Below, piece by piece: positions 1-7,500 of a DNA stretch of 22,037 nt. Positions within the stretch are counted from its first letter, which is position 1. Each line of letters begins with the position of its first letter. The notes beneath the pieces were generated by a model. That model worked only from the letters and a program-made list of their open reading frames with translations, had not been told where the DNA came from and searched no databases. The position numbers and the translations under genes are program-made. This DNA comes from a virus. The stretch lies in the IMG/VR virus record IMGVR_UViG_3300037119_006491, positions 1 through 22,037 of that record; one strand, written 5' to 3'.

Positions 1-94
1 CTGTACGCACTGTGCGGGCGTGATGGATCGACTGTCGGCCGCCTACGTGAACGTCGCCATGCGGGCCGCCCTACGGGCTAGGCGGGCCGCCTAA
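1..94 (+). CDS. C-terminal end of an unidentified phage protein (partial)
   Basis: An open frame enters from the left edge and stops at TAA 92-94, which overlaps the ATG of the next gene (TAATG). Only about 30 residues are visible. They start with a CTHC cysteine pair and end in an Ala/Arg-rich tail (ALRARRAA). The overlap with a head-tail adaptor suggests the preceding connector gene, such as a gp6-like head-tail connector, but that is inference from position only. Too little is seen to assign a family. Confidence 0.6.
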   Translation, partial: CTHCAGVMDRLSAAYVNVAMRAALRARRAA

Positions 95-474
95 TGCCGC
101 GCACGCGTCTGGCGTCCGGTCGTGTGGCCTCCGGTGAGCGGCGGCAGTACATCACCCTGCAGAAGCTCGGCGATCCGGTCCCTGATGGCGGGGGCGGCTA
201 TACCGAAGCACCGGAAGACCTTGACCCGCCGGGGACGTGGGCCGCGATGCAGGCGGCGACGGCTCAGGACCTGGAACGGATGGCCGTTGGGACGGTGATC
301 GCCTCCGCCTCGCATATCGTGACCATCCCTTTTCATCCTGAGGTGACCACGGAAACCCTGATCGCCTGGACCGACCCGGCGCGGCGGACCCATACGGCCA
401 ATGTCAAAAGCGTGAACAATCCCGATCAACGCTGCATCGAACTCGTGTTGGTCTGTGAAGAGGTAGTCGCATGA
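94..474 (+). CDS. Head-tail adaptor / head closure protein
   Basis: This 126-aa protein fits the phage head-tail joining family (SPP1 gp16 / HK97 gp7 type, Pfam Phage_H_T_join). Members are small beta-barrel proteins that sit under the portal and connector and close the filled head before tail attachment. Family features visible are the early ITLQKLG strand, a Trp followed by a polar helix (WAAMQAATAQDLERM), a central strand and turn (SHIVTIPFHPEVTTE), and the late NVKSVNNPDQRCIELVLVCE segment, where this family typically has an R.I.L.C.E pattern. Length is normal. The start ATG overlaps the upstream stop, and the stop overlaps the next ATG at 471. Confidence is high for the family and lower for the exact structural position. 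Confidence 0.85.
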   Translation: MPRTRLASGRVASGERRQYITLQKLGDPVPDGGGGYTEAPEDLDPPGTWAAMQAATAQDLERMAVGTVIASASHIVTIPFHPEVTTETLIAWTDPARRTHTANVKSVNNPDQRCIELVLVCEEVVA

Positions 475-626
475 ACATCCTCGAAGTCCTGATCCTCGTG
501 CTGCTGGTCGCGTGGCTCCTCGGGGCGTTTGTCGTTCCGGTGGGCGGGTCTTTGATCCATGTCCTGCTGGTCGTCATCTTGGTCATCGTCGTGATCCGAT
601 TAGCACAGGGGCGCGCGGTCTTATGA
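471..626 (+). CDS. DUF5670 / Lmo0937-like two-TM membrane protein (51 aa)
   Basis: A 51-aa protein nested with ATGA overlaps on both sides: its ATG 471 overlaps the stop of the head-tail adaptor, and its TGA 624-626 overlaps the ATG of the next gene. It has two hydrophobic segments, roughly residues 4-22 and 28-44, separated by a short VPVGG turn. It ends in RLAQGRAVL. The pattern WLLG - GG.IH.LLV - R...GR is what I recall for the Lmo0937 family (DUF5670), small membrane proteins common in environmental and stress-related bacterial loci and of unknown biochemical role. It is not a standard head-tail gene. It may be acquired cargo expressed with late genes. It is too short for common ORF cut-offs, so it is easily missed. 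Confidence 0.75.
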   Translation: MNILEVLILVLLVAWLLGAFVVPVGGSLIHVLLVVILVIVVIRLAQGRAVL

Positions 627-1024
627 GTCGCGGTGTCGTCTGGCAGGGACTCGCGGAGTATCGCGCGGAACTCGCCGCGCTGCCCGACGACTGCCTCCGC
701 GAAGCCGGGAAGTCGATCGAGGGGGAAACCAACGCGGCGTTTGTCGCCGTCGCGAACGTCTACGAATCGCACCGCGTGACTGGCAATTTGCGGAATGGCC
801 TCAGTCTGTCGGCGCTGACGTTTCGCGGGCGACTCACCGCCGGGCGCGTGCTGAAGAGCAACGCGCCGCATGCCCATCTCTTCGATCTCGGGCGCCAGAC
901 GTTTCGGCCCTATCCGCCGACGCATACCTTCAGTCGTGCGGTCGGCCAGGCGCGGCGGCGGTTGGCGCTGCTCTTTCGCGCGATGCTGCTCCGCAAGGGT
1001 GCGACCCAAGTCACGGGTGAATAG
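623..1024 (+). CDS. HK97 gp10-like head-tail / tail completion protein
   Basis: A 133-aa protein read from ATG 623, which overlaps the upstream stop. A longer frame back to 512 lies inside the preceding gene and is unlikely. The layout matches the HK97 gp10-like family: an N-terminal amphipathic helix (WQGLAEYRAELAALPDD), a second helix, the sequence SHRVTGNLRNGLSL, which corresponds to the family's 'TG.Lr.s..' turn, then a late HAHLFDLGRQTF strand and turn (family 'a..veyGt') and a basic C-terminal helix. These proteins act at the head-tail or tail-terminator interface in siphovirus assembly. Its place between adaptor and terminator genes agrees. The stop TAG overlaps the next GTG start. Confidence 0.8.
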   Translation: MSRGVVWQGLAEYRAELAALPDDCLREAGKSIEGETNAAFVAVANVYESHRVTGNLRNGLSLSALTFRGRLTAGRVLKSNAPHAHLFDLGRQTFRPYPPTHTFSRAVGQARRRLALLFRAMLLRKGATQVTGE

Positions 1025-1452
1025 TGCCGGACTCTTCGCTCATCGATAACGCGTTGGTCGCGAAGCTTGGCGCCGATGCGACGTTGCTCGCGCTCGTGCC
1101 CAACGGCGTCTATATGGATGAAGCGCCGCCGAACTCGACGCGGTTTGTGATCGTGAGCTTGGTGGACGAAGCGGACGAAGCGCAGTTCGGCGGGCGGGCG
1201 TTTGAAGATGCGTTGTATCTGGTCGAAGCGCGGATTCTGTCCACGACGACCAACGCCAACGCGGCGGTGAAAGCGGCGGCGGCGCGGATCGATGCGCTGC
1301 TCGAAGATCAAACGCTCTCCGTCACCGGCTATGTGTGGAGCACGATGCACAGGGAATCGCGCGTGCGACTCACGGAAGTGGATGACGCGGATAGTGCGAT
1401 TCGCTGGTTCCGCCGCGGCGGGAATTACCGCGTGCAGATGAGTGTGACGTAA
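1024..1452 (+). CDS. Tail terminator / completion protein (DUF3168-like)
   Basis: A 142-aa protein with GTG start at 1024 (TAGTG overlap with the previous gene). It begins SSLIDNALVAKLGADATLLALVPNGVYMD, then has APPNSTRFVIVSL and a C-terminal GGNYRVQMSV strand. This order of an N-terminal helix with 'L..d..l..lv...v', a 'P..v.' strand and a final beta strand is typical of the DUF3168 / gp17-like tail completion proteins that cap the tail tube and define its length. The middle helix (NANAAVKAAAARIDALLED) also fits. It sits just before the tail tube gene, the usual place. The family assignment is from memory of the pattern, so the name is probable rather than proven. Confidence 0.7.
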   Translation: MPDSSLIDNALVAKLGADATLLALVPNGVYMDEAPPNSTRFVIVSLVDEADEAQFGGRAFEDALYLVEARILSTTTNANAAVKAAAARIDALLEDQTLSVTGYVWSTMHRESRVRLTEVDDADSAIRWFRRGGNYRVQMSVT

Positions 1453-1475
1453 ACGAACAGAGAGAAAGGGCGACG

Positions 1476-1901
1476 ATGGCGATCAAGACTGGACGATACG
1501 GGCGCATCCGCTGGAACCCTGCGGGGATCGTGTCTCCCGCCGGCCTCGCGGAGATCATCAGTCTCAACACGTGGAAACTGAGCCTGAAGCAAGACTTCGA
1601 AGACGTGACGTGATTCGGGGATACCAACAAGGTCTACATCCCAGGCATGCGTGACATCAGCGGATCCCTTGGAGGGTTCCTGAACATCGTCGAACTGCAG
1701 ATCATCGCGGCCTCGAGCGCGACGACGCCCGGCTTACTGGAGCTGACGCACAACACGACCGATACCGTCGGGAGTCCATTGGCGGCGGCCGTGTTCTCCG
1801 GGCTCGCGTATCTCGACGCGGACATTGATTGCACCGTGAACGGGGCGCCGAAGCTCACCTCGTCGTTCCGCGCCGCGGGTTCGTGGACTGTTCCGGCGTA
1901 A
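1476..1901 (+). CDS. Major tail tube protein, interrupted by an in-frame TGA
   Basis: One frame runs from ATG 1476 (purine-rich AGAGAAAGGG just upstream) to TAA 1899-1901, with a single internal TGA at 1611-1613 (codon 46). Both halves read as one 141-codon tail tube protein: MAIKTGRYGRIRWNP and LNTWKLSLKQDFEDVT before the TGA, then FGDTNKVYIPGMRDISGSLG, LDADIDCTVNGAPKL and a final AGSWTVPA. In relatives I recall, the VT-x-FGDTNK site carries Cys or another small residue, so the TGA replaces one conserved-site codon. TGA is a normal stop elsewhere in this window, so wholesale recoding is excluded. A start at ATG 1647 would give only an 84-aa fragment without the N-terminal strands. The possibilities are readthrough, selenocysteine insertion, a true nonsense mutation or a base error. 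Confidence 0.7.
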
Positions 1902-1904
1902 CAC

Positions 1905-2186
1905 GTGTTCGACGGGATTCGGCTCCACGGCGGCGCGGCGTCGCTGCTGTGGGGCTATCACACCGTGGCCGTCCTCACGTCGTGGGCGATCACGCGCACG
2001 GGGCAGACGTGGACGCTCACGGCGACACTCGCGCGCGTCGACCGCTGGCAATGCGCGCAAGCGGTGCGACACAAGGAGCTGCTCTTTAGTGCCCCGCGGG
2101 ATCGCGGCCGTTGGTGTTGGGAAGTTCAGGAGATGACGCCGGGGACGAGTGAACTCAGGGCGGTGTTGGGATCCCCGTTACAGTAG
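1905..2186 (+). CDS. Conserved tail-module protein of unknown function
   Basis: A 93-aa protein with GTG start at 1905, three bases after the tail tube stop. I do not recognise a named family. It has a predicted beta-rich centre (LLWGYHTVAVLTSWAITRTG, then TWTLTATL), a helix with WQCAQAVRHKELLF, and a Trp-rich stretch GRWCWEVQEMTPGTSELRAV. The aromatic strand pattern and the position between tail tube and tail chaperone genes suggest a tail accessory protein or small structural partner. Codon use matches the neighbouring structural genes (GC-rich third positions). Confidence 0.65.
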   Translation: MFDGIRLHGGAASLLWGYHTVAVLTSWAITRTGQTWTLTATLARVDRWQCAQAVRHKELLFSAPRDRGRWCWEVQEMTPGTSELRAVLGSPLQ

Positions 2187-2197
2187 GAGACGACCCC

Positions 2198-2641
2198 ATG
2201 GATGACTGGTTTGTACGGCCGGAGACACGGCGGCTCGCCTTATCCGACGATCACTGGATCCTCGTCAAACGGCGATTGAATGCGGGCGAATACCGCGCCC
2301 ATCTGCAGCGTAGTTCCTCCGTCGGAGACGACGATCGACGCCACCTTAACTCCCTCGATCATGGTCTGAGCTTGGTCGTCGCCTACGTGCTCGATTGGTC
2401 GCTGACGAGCGGCGAGCAGACGATCCGCGGGATGGCGGACGCCGATCGCAGCGCCGTCTATGACAGCCTGGATCAGGACCGCTTTACCGAAATCTTTCAG
2501 GCCGTCGAAGCGCATGTCGCCGCGATGGAACTCGAACGGAGCCAGCTAAAAAACGCGCGCCCGGATGGCGAGAAGACCTCAGAAGCGACCTCGCCGTCGC
2601 CATCCGATGTGGTTGGCGTGTTGATTGGGTCCGGGACTTAG
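2198..2641 (+). CDS. Tail assembly chaperone, short form (gpG-like)
   Basis: The 147-aa zero-frame product starts at ATG 2198, preceded by TAGGAGACGACCCC, a good AGGAG ribosome site. It opens MDDWFVRPETRRLALSDDHWILVKRRLNAGEY. This resembles chaperone N-termini that describe a 'residue type, weight, d.W..vk..L..ge' region. It is acidic to mixed and helical after residue 60. Its position directly before the tape measure gene, plus a slippery heptamer near its 3' end, identify it as the lambda G-like chaperone that coats the tape measure protein during tail assembly. The last 28 residues, after the slip site, are low-complexity (KTSEATSPSPSD), which is common for the unshifted tail. Confidence 0.8.
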   Translation: MDDWFVRPETRRLALSDDHWILVKRRLNAGEYRAHLQRSSSVGDDDRRHLNSLDHGLSLVVAYVLDWSLTSGEQTIRGMADADRSAVYDSLDQDRFTEIFQAVEAHVAAMELERSQLKNARPDGEKTSEATSPSPSDVVGVLIGSGT

Positions 2642-2694
2642 ACGTGGATGAGTACGACGTGTTACTAGAGTTGCTGACTGAAAAGGCCGACTGA
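2198..2694 (+). CDS. Tail assembly chaperone, -1 frameshift product (gpGT-like)
   Basis: Shifting -1 at the heptamer 2548-2554 joins 119 residues of the G-like frame to 46 residues read from 2554 to TGA 2692-2694, about 165 aa in all. The extra domain reads APGWREDLRSDLAVAIRCGW and then WVRDLDVDEYDVLLELLTEK. The 'dld..eyd.LlelL' ending is the usual look of the T domain, which binds the tail tube protein in lambda-like phages. The shifted frame has no start codon of its own and ends exactly at the tape measure ATG (TGATG). Both facts support translation only by frameshifting. The efficiency cannot be judged from sequence. Confidence 0.8.
2548..2554 (+). promoter_or_regulatory. Programmed -1 ribosomal frameshift site (A AAA AAC)
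   Basis: The heptamer AAAAAAC lies in the correct phase: zero-frame codons are CTA-AAA-AAC and the slip re-reads A-AAA-AA. It is the canonical X-XXY-YYZ type used by many siphovirus tail chaperone genes. I see no obvious strong hairpin just downstream, which is not essential for this family. Confidence 0.8.
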
Positions 2695-3983
2695 TGCCGG
2701 TAGCCAAATTCGAAGCTGATTTCGTCCAGTTCGAAGGCGCCACGCGTGGCGCGACTGTGGCGCTTGATCGCCTCGATGGCTCTAGCGCGAGAGTGGGCGT
2801 CGCGATCCAGCGTTTCGGTGGAGCGGCGGATCAGGCGGCGCCACACGTCACCACGCTCCACGGATCCCTGCGGCAGTTCGACGGCGTCCTCACATCCATG
2901 GGCCTGCATATCGGGCCAGAAGTCCGGGCGTTGGGTGAACTCGGGGACGCGGCGGGCAGTTCCGCGCTGGGCCTTGGCGGGTTGACGACGGCTGGCTTCG
3001 CCTTCGGCGCGGCGATCGGCGGATGGAAACTCGGGCGGGCTATCGCGGAGCTGGGGGACTTCGATCGCATCATCGGCGACGCGACGGCGAAGCTTTTCGG
3101 CTTGGGGAATGCGGCGGCGGAAGCGGCGGGGGCGCGGATGGATATTCTCGCGCGGGCCAGTGCGAACGCGGGCCGCGAGATTACGGAGATGTCGGAAGCC
3201 ATCTTCATTAACGAACGCGCATTGCAGAAGCTGCGCGATGCGTCCGCGGCGGCGGCCAAGTCCGTCACCGAACTCGCGGAAGCCGAACACGCGCGGAACG
3301 TCGACAACGCGACCAACGTCGCCAACGAGATCAACAACGCGGCCAAGCTGAACACGCTCGAAGAAGAAATTGCCGCGCGGCAAGTGCAACGCAACAAAGA
3401 TTATCTGGCGGGCCTAGATGCAAAGAATGCCAAAGCCGACGCCGCCGCCGACGCTCTCCGGCGCATGGGTGAGGCGGGGAAGAAGGCCGAAGAGGACGCC
3501 GGGGCGGCGACACAGGACACCAACAAAGACTTGGAACGACAGAAGGCCCTCGTGGACGAGATCGCGAAAGCGAATCGCGCCATGGGCGGGACGTTCGATG
3601 TCACCCGCGCCAACTTCGCGCAATCTGCCGCGGGCGTTGGCGCCGATGCCGGCATCATTGAACAGCTCCTGAAAAAGGGCTATTCCTTCGCGCAAGCCGT
3701 CCTCTATTCGAAGCACCCGAACTGGCCTCCACCAGAGCATCCGGGGCCGCGTGTGCCTGGCTTTGCGGGCGGCGTGGAGAACTTCTCCGGCGGGCCGGCG
3801 TGGGTGGGGGAGCGCGGGCCGGAACTCGTCAACCTACCGAAAGGCTCGAGCGTCACGCCGCTCGGCGGTGTGACGAATAACCTCGTCTTTCATGTCAACG
3901 GGACTGCGGTCGACGTCGCGCGACAAATCGAAACCGTCATCATGCGCCAACTGAAATTGGTGCGCCAATTCGGATCCGCCTAA
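2694..3983 (+). CDS. Tail tape measure protein
   Basis: A 429-aa protein starting at ATG 2694 (TGATG overlap with the chaperone fusion). It has an N-terminal segment MPVAKFEADFVQFEGATRGA, a Gly/Ala-rich hydrophobic stretch around residues 88-120 (ALGLGGLTTAGFAFGAAIGG), and long Ala/Glu/Lys-rich helical coiled-coil regions around residues 130-300. The C-terminal signature is FAGGVENFSGGPAWVGERGP followed by ELVNLPKGSSV, around residues 356-386. That signature is typical of tape measure C-termini, and the hydrophobic stretch fits the segment thought to enter the host membrane during DNA ejection. The protein is short for a tape measure. At about 1.5 angstrom per residue it predicts a tail of roughly 60-65 nm. 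Confidence 0.9.
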   Translation: MPVAKFEADFVQFEGATRGATVALDRLDGSSARVGVAIQRFGGAADQAAPHVTTLHGSLRQFDGVLTSMGLHIGPEVRALGELGDAAGSSALGLGGLTTAGFAFGAAIGGWKLGRAIAELGDFDRIIGDATAKLFGLGNAAAEAAGARMDILARASANAGREITEMSEAIFINERALQKLRDASAAAAKSVTELAEAEHARNVDNATNVANEINNAAKLNTLEEEIAARQVQRNKDYLAGLDAKNAKADAAADALRRMGEAGKKAEEDAGAATQDTNKDLERQKALVDEIAKANRAMGGTFDVTRANFAQSAAGVGADAGIIEQLLKKGYSFAQAVLYSKHPNWPPPEHPGPRVPGFAGGVENFSGGPAWVGERGPELVNLPKGSSVTPLGGVTNNLVFHVNGTAVDVARQIETVIMRQLKLVRQFGSA

Positions 3984-3993
3984 GGAGTTTGCT

Positions 3994-4551
3994 ATGCCTG
4001 GCATGTCGTGGGAATCGACGCTCATTACCGCGCAATCGTCCGGGGCGGCCGTCACCGCTGCGGCGGCGACCACGTTGCTCCCGGCGCAAGCGAAGTTTCT
4101 CCTGCCGGCCAACTTCTTTCTGAACCTCGGGCAACGCTTGAAAATCGTGGCGGCGGGGCGCATCAGCTCCGTCATCACCACGCCCGGGACCGCCCGCTTT
4201 GATGTGCGGTTTGGCGGCACGGTCGTCTTCGACGGACTCGCGGTGCTCCTCGATTCCGTGGCCGCCCATACGAACGTGGGTTGGAAGCTTGAGATTGAAC
4301 TCACCGCCTTCGCGATTGGGGCGACGGCGAATCTGATGGGGATGGGCACGTTTACCTGCGAAGACATCTTGGGCGTGCCGGCGACGGCGCCCAAAGGCTC
4401 GCTCGTGGCGGTGTTGCCCTGGAACAGCGCGCCGGCCGTCGGGGCCAACTTCGACAGCGGGGCGTCGCAAATCGTGGATCTGTTCTTTACGCAGACCGTG
4501 GCCACGGGGTCGGTCACGCTGCATCAATACGCACTCGTAGCTCCAAATTAA
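3994..4551 (+). CDS. Conserved virion-associated protein of unknown function
   Basis: A 185-aa protein with ATG 3994 and a clear ribosome site (TAAGGAGTTTGCT). It is beta-rich: LTTLL-like PAQAKFLLPANFFLNLGQRL, IVAAGRISSVITTPGTARFD, VRFGGTVVFDG, HTNVGWKLEIELTA, then an ending VTLHQYALVAPN. Phage proteins of this pattern (filamentous 'LPa.ff..G..lr..a.G.is.v.ttPGT...dvr.G') recur next to tape measure and tail genes. They have the look of jelly-roll or beta-sandwich structural or decoration proteins. I know of no established function. It lies between tape measure and hub genes, where Dit-like or accessory tail-tip proteins sit, so a tail-tip role is an inference. Confidence 0.75.
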   Translation: MPGMSWESTLITAQSSGAAVTAAAATTLLPAQAKFLLPANFFLNLGQRLKIVAAGRISSVITTPGTARFDVRFGGTVVFDGLAVLLDSVAAHTNVGWKLEIELTAFAIGATANLMGMGTFTCEDILGVPATAPKGSLVAVLPWNSAPAVGANFDSGASQIVDLFFTQTVATGSVTLHQYALVAPN

Positions 4552-4555
4552 CGAG

Positions 4556-7500
4556 ATGCCGTTTCGTCCTCTGCGTCCTGGGATCGGGCCGGGGACGTTC
4601 ACGCGTTCGGGATCGGGTGTCGGTGCGGGCGGGGGCGACACCGCGCCGCTCGTCACCTTTGTCACGCCCAACGCCTCCGACATCACCGGCGGCGTCTCGA
4701 TCACGATCACTGGATCCAATTTCCACAATTCGCCGTTGGGTGTGCCGCCCACCGTGACCGTTGGCGGGATCGCGGCGACGGCGGTCGTGGTCGTCAACTC
4801 CACCACGATCACGGCCACGGTCCCCGCGCACGATGCCGGGCTGGTGGATCTCGTCATCACGAACGATCTCGGCCAGTCCGCGACGTTGGCCGACGCCTTC
4901 GTCTACGTCAGCCCGGTCATTACGAGCCTCTCGCCGAACTTCGGCCCGCTCTCCGGGGGCACGTCCGTCATCATCACCGGCGCCAACTTTACCGTCGGGA
5001 TGGCAGTCACCTTCGGGGGCGTGGCCGCGACGAGCACGACGTTCATTGATGCGGGGCATTACGTCGCCGTCACGCCCAACCATGCGGTCGGGCCGGTAGA
5101 CGTCGCGGTCGGGTCTGCCATCTTTCGCGGGGCGTTTTTCTATACGCTGCTGACCCGCGGCGAAGACATTCGCCGGAATCCCACCGTGCGGATTCGGGAA
5201 GTCCTCAACAGTTCCCCGAATACCTGCACGTTTACCGTGGATGGGCGCAGCGCGCCGCCGCAAGTCTCCGAGCTGATTGAGATCACCGACTTCGCTACCG
5301 TGCCGGTCGTCCTCTTTGCGGGCGTGGCCCAAACGGTGGAGCAAGTCTTCGAAGGTCGCCCGCAGAACCTCGCCTGGCATGTCACCGCTTCGGACTTTAC
5401 CTGCTGGCTGAATCGCCGCCGGCCGTTCGGGGAGTACGTCGCGCAGTCCTGCACGGATGTGGTCCTCGATCTCATCACCCGATACGCGCCGTGGGTGACG
5501 GTCACGCACGTCCAAACGCAGCTCGCGCCGGTGACGATTACCTTTGACGGGACGGCGGACTTCGCGACGTGCCTGTCGACCCTGGCGAAGCTGATTGGCG
5601 GCGGTCATTGGTATCTCGACTACACAAAGGATCTGCACTTCTTCCACTTCGTGCCGACGGATCTTCCGACGCCGCTGCAGCCCACCTCAGTCATTGGGGC
5701 GGGCCCGGGGACGGCGATCACGGCCTCGGTCAGTAGCACGGCCGGGAGTCTCAGCCCGGGCTATTACCTGTTCTGGTCGACCTTCGTCTATTCGAACGGG
5801 ATGGAATCGGCGCTGAGTCCATCATCAAATCCCATTGTTCTGAGCGGGCATCGGCTGCCGCAACTGGACACGATCCCGATCGGTGCCCCCGTGGGTGCCC
5901 TGACGGTCACGAAGCGCAAGATTTATTTCACGTATTACGGGACCGGCGTCACGGCGCTGCACGGCTGGATCGAGATCGCCGATAACACCACAACTTCCCT
6001 GACCGCGGCGCCGACGTCCTTCCAGGGCATCCCGGCGATCCCCTATGTCTCGCCGCCCACGGGGCCGCCAGCGGGCCCTGCCGTGAGTGAAAGTGGCACG
6101 TCTGCCCGGGACGTCATCGGGGTCATCCTGGCGGACCTGTATGGCCCAGGCGGAACGATCAGTAACTACAGTTTCGACCCGGGGCGGTATGCCTTCAAGG
6201 TCACCAACGTCTACGCCGACGGGACCGAATCACTCGGGAGTCCCGCGTCAGGGACGATCACGCTCTCCGGGAGTAAAGCCGTCAGCATCACCGCCGCCCC
6301 GGGCAGTCCGATTGCCGGGGTCGCGGTCGTCTATCGCAAGGTCTACGCGTCGAAAGCCGTAGGAAGCGCGGGGCCAGACTTTGCGCTCGGCCGCACACTG
6401 GGCTGGACGCTCATTCCGAATAACTCGGGCGATCCGTTTCTGATTACGCCGGGGATTTCCATCAGCGCGACCGGGTCCGGGATGCCGCCGTCGATCGGGT
6501 CGACGGTCTTTATTCCCAACGTCGACGGCCCGTGGCTGGAGGATGACATCGTCCCGGATGACATCGTCGCGGGCAACACGGACTTTCTGCACGACCCGCC
6601 GATCACGGTCATGGTCGACGTGACGCAAGTCCGGAACCGCGTGATCGTCATTGGCCAACCGGAAGCGCCGCCGCCCGCGCCTGATGTGCTCGCGACCTCC
6701 GCTGGCCCGAACACCGATCTCTATTACGCCGGAGCCCAAGGGGTGATGGCGATTGTCGGAGCCCCGGCGCGCGGGATCCCGATGAACATTCATTGGGTTG
6801 CGCTCTATCAGGCGGCAGCGTCGCCCACGGACATTCACGGCGGCCTCGATACCTTCTTCGTGAACAACGGCCTCACGTACAACTACGTGATCGCGAATCC
6901 CTATACGGCGCTGATGGATTTGCCGGAGGGGTTTTACGATAGCGTCGTCGCGCCGCCTGGTGAGCCGGATCCGTCGCTGTCCGACTCCGGGATCCCGGAA
7001 GTCCCCGTTGTCCGTCCGCGGGTGCAGCTCGATCACCTTGAGTCCCAACGTGCGATGGGCCGGATCGAACTCGACGACAACGGCAACGCCACCGACGGCA
7101 TCCATGAGATCGTGATCGACGATCCGCAACTCAGCACACAGACGCAACTCCTCAACCGGGCGCAAGCGGAGCTCGAGCTGTTTGCCTGGCCAATTGTCAC
7201 GGTCCACTATGCGACCCGCGATCGAAAATCCAAGCCCGGGCGGCGGGTGACGATCGACCTGGCGACGCCGCCGATCAGTGGGACGTTTGTCATTCAGGAT
7301 GTGGAGATCGATCAGATCAAGATCAACACCTCTGATAACCCCTCGCCGCGGTATACCGTGCGCGCGTCCTCGGTGAAATTCGACCTCGATGATCTGCTCC
7401 TCCTGATCTCCGATGCCGTCGGCGGGACGTCCTTCATCAATACGAATCGCCTGGTCCCGGCGGCGGTTGCCGCCGCGGTGGGGTCGATTCCGCCCGCGCC

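Noticed and set aside
1611-1613. Genome-wide TGA recoding (as in some phages with altered code)
   Set aside because: At least ten neighbouring genes end on TGA with ATGA or TGATG overlaps, so TGA is a working stop here.
2484-3389. Long leftward ORF (301 aa) opposite the chaperone and tape measure genes
   Set aside because: Arg/Pro-rich shadow of GC-rich genes on the plus strand; no plausible fold or ribosome site.
3834-5647. Overlapping leftward ORFs of 227, 306 and 377 aa opposite tail genes
   Set aside because: Composition is Arg/His/Asp-rich and matches reverse reading of a strong plus-strand coding frame.
6248-7207. 319-aa leftward ORF
   Set aside because: Shadow of the hub gene; Arg-rich with no domain pattern.
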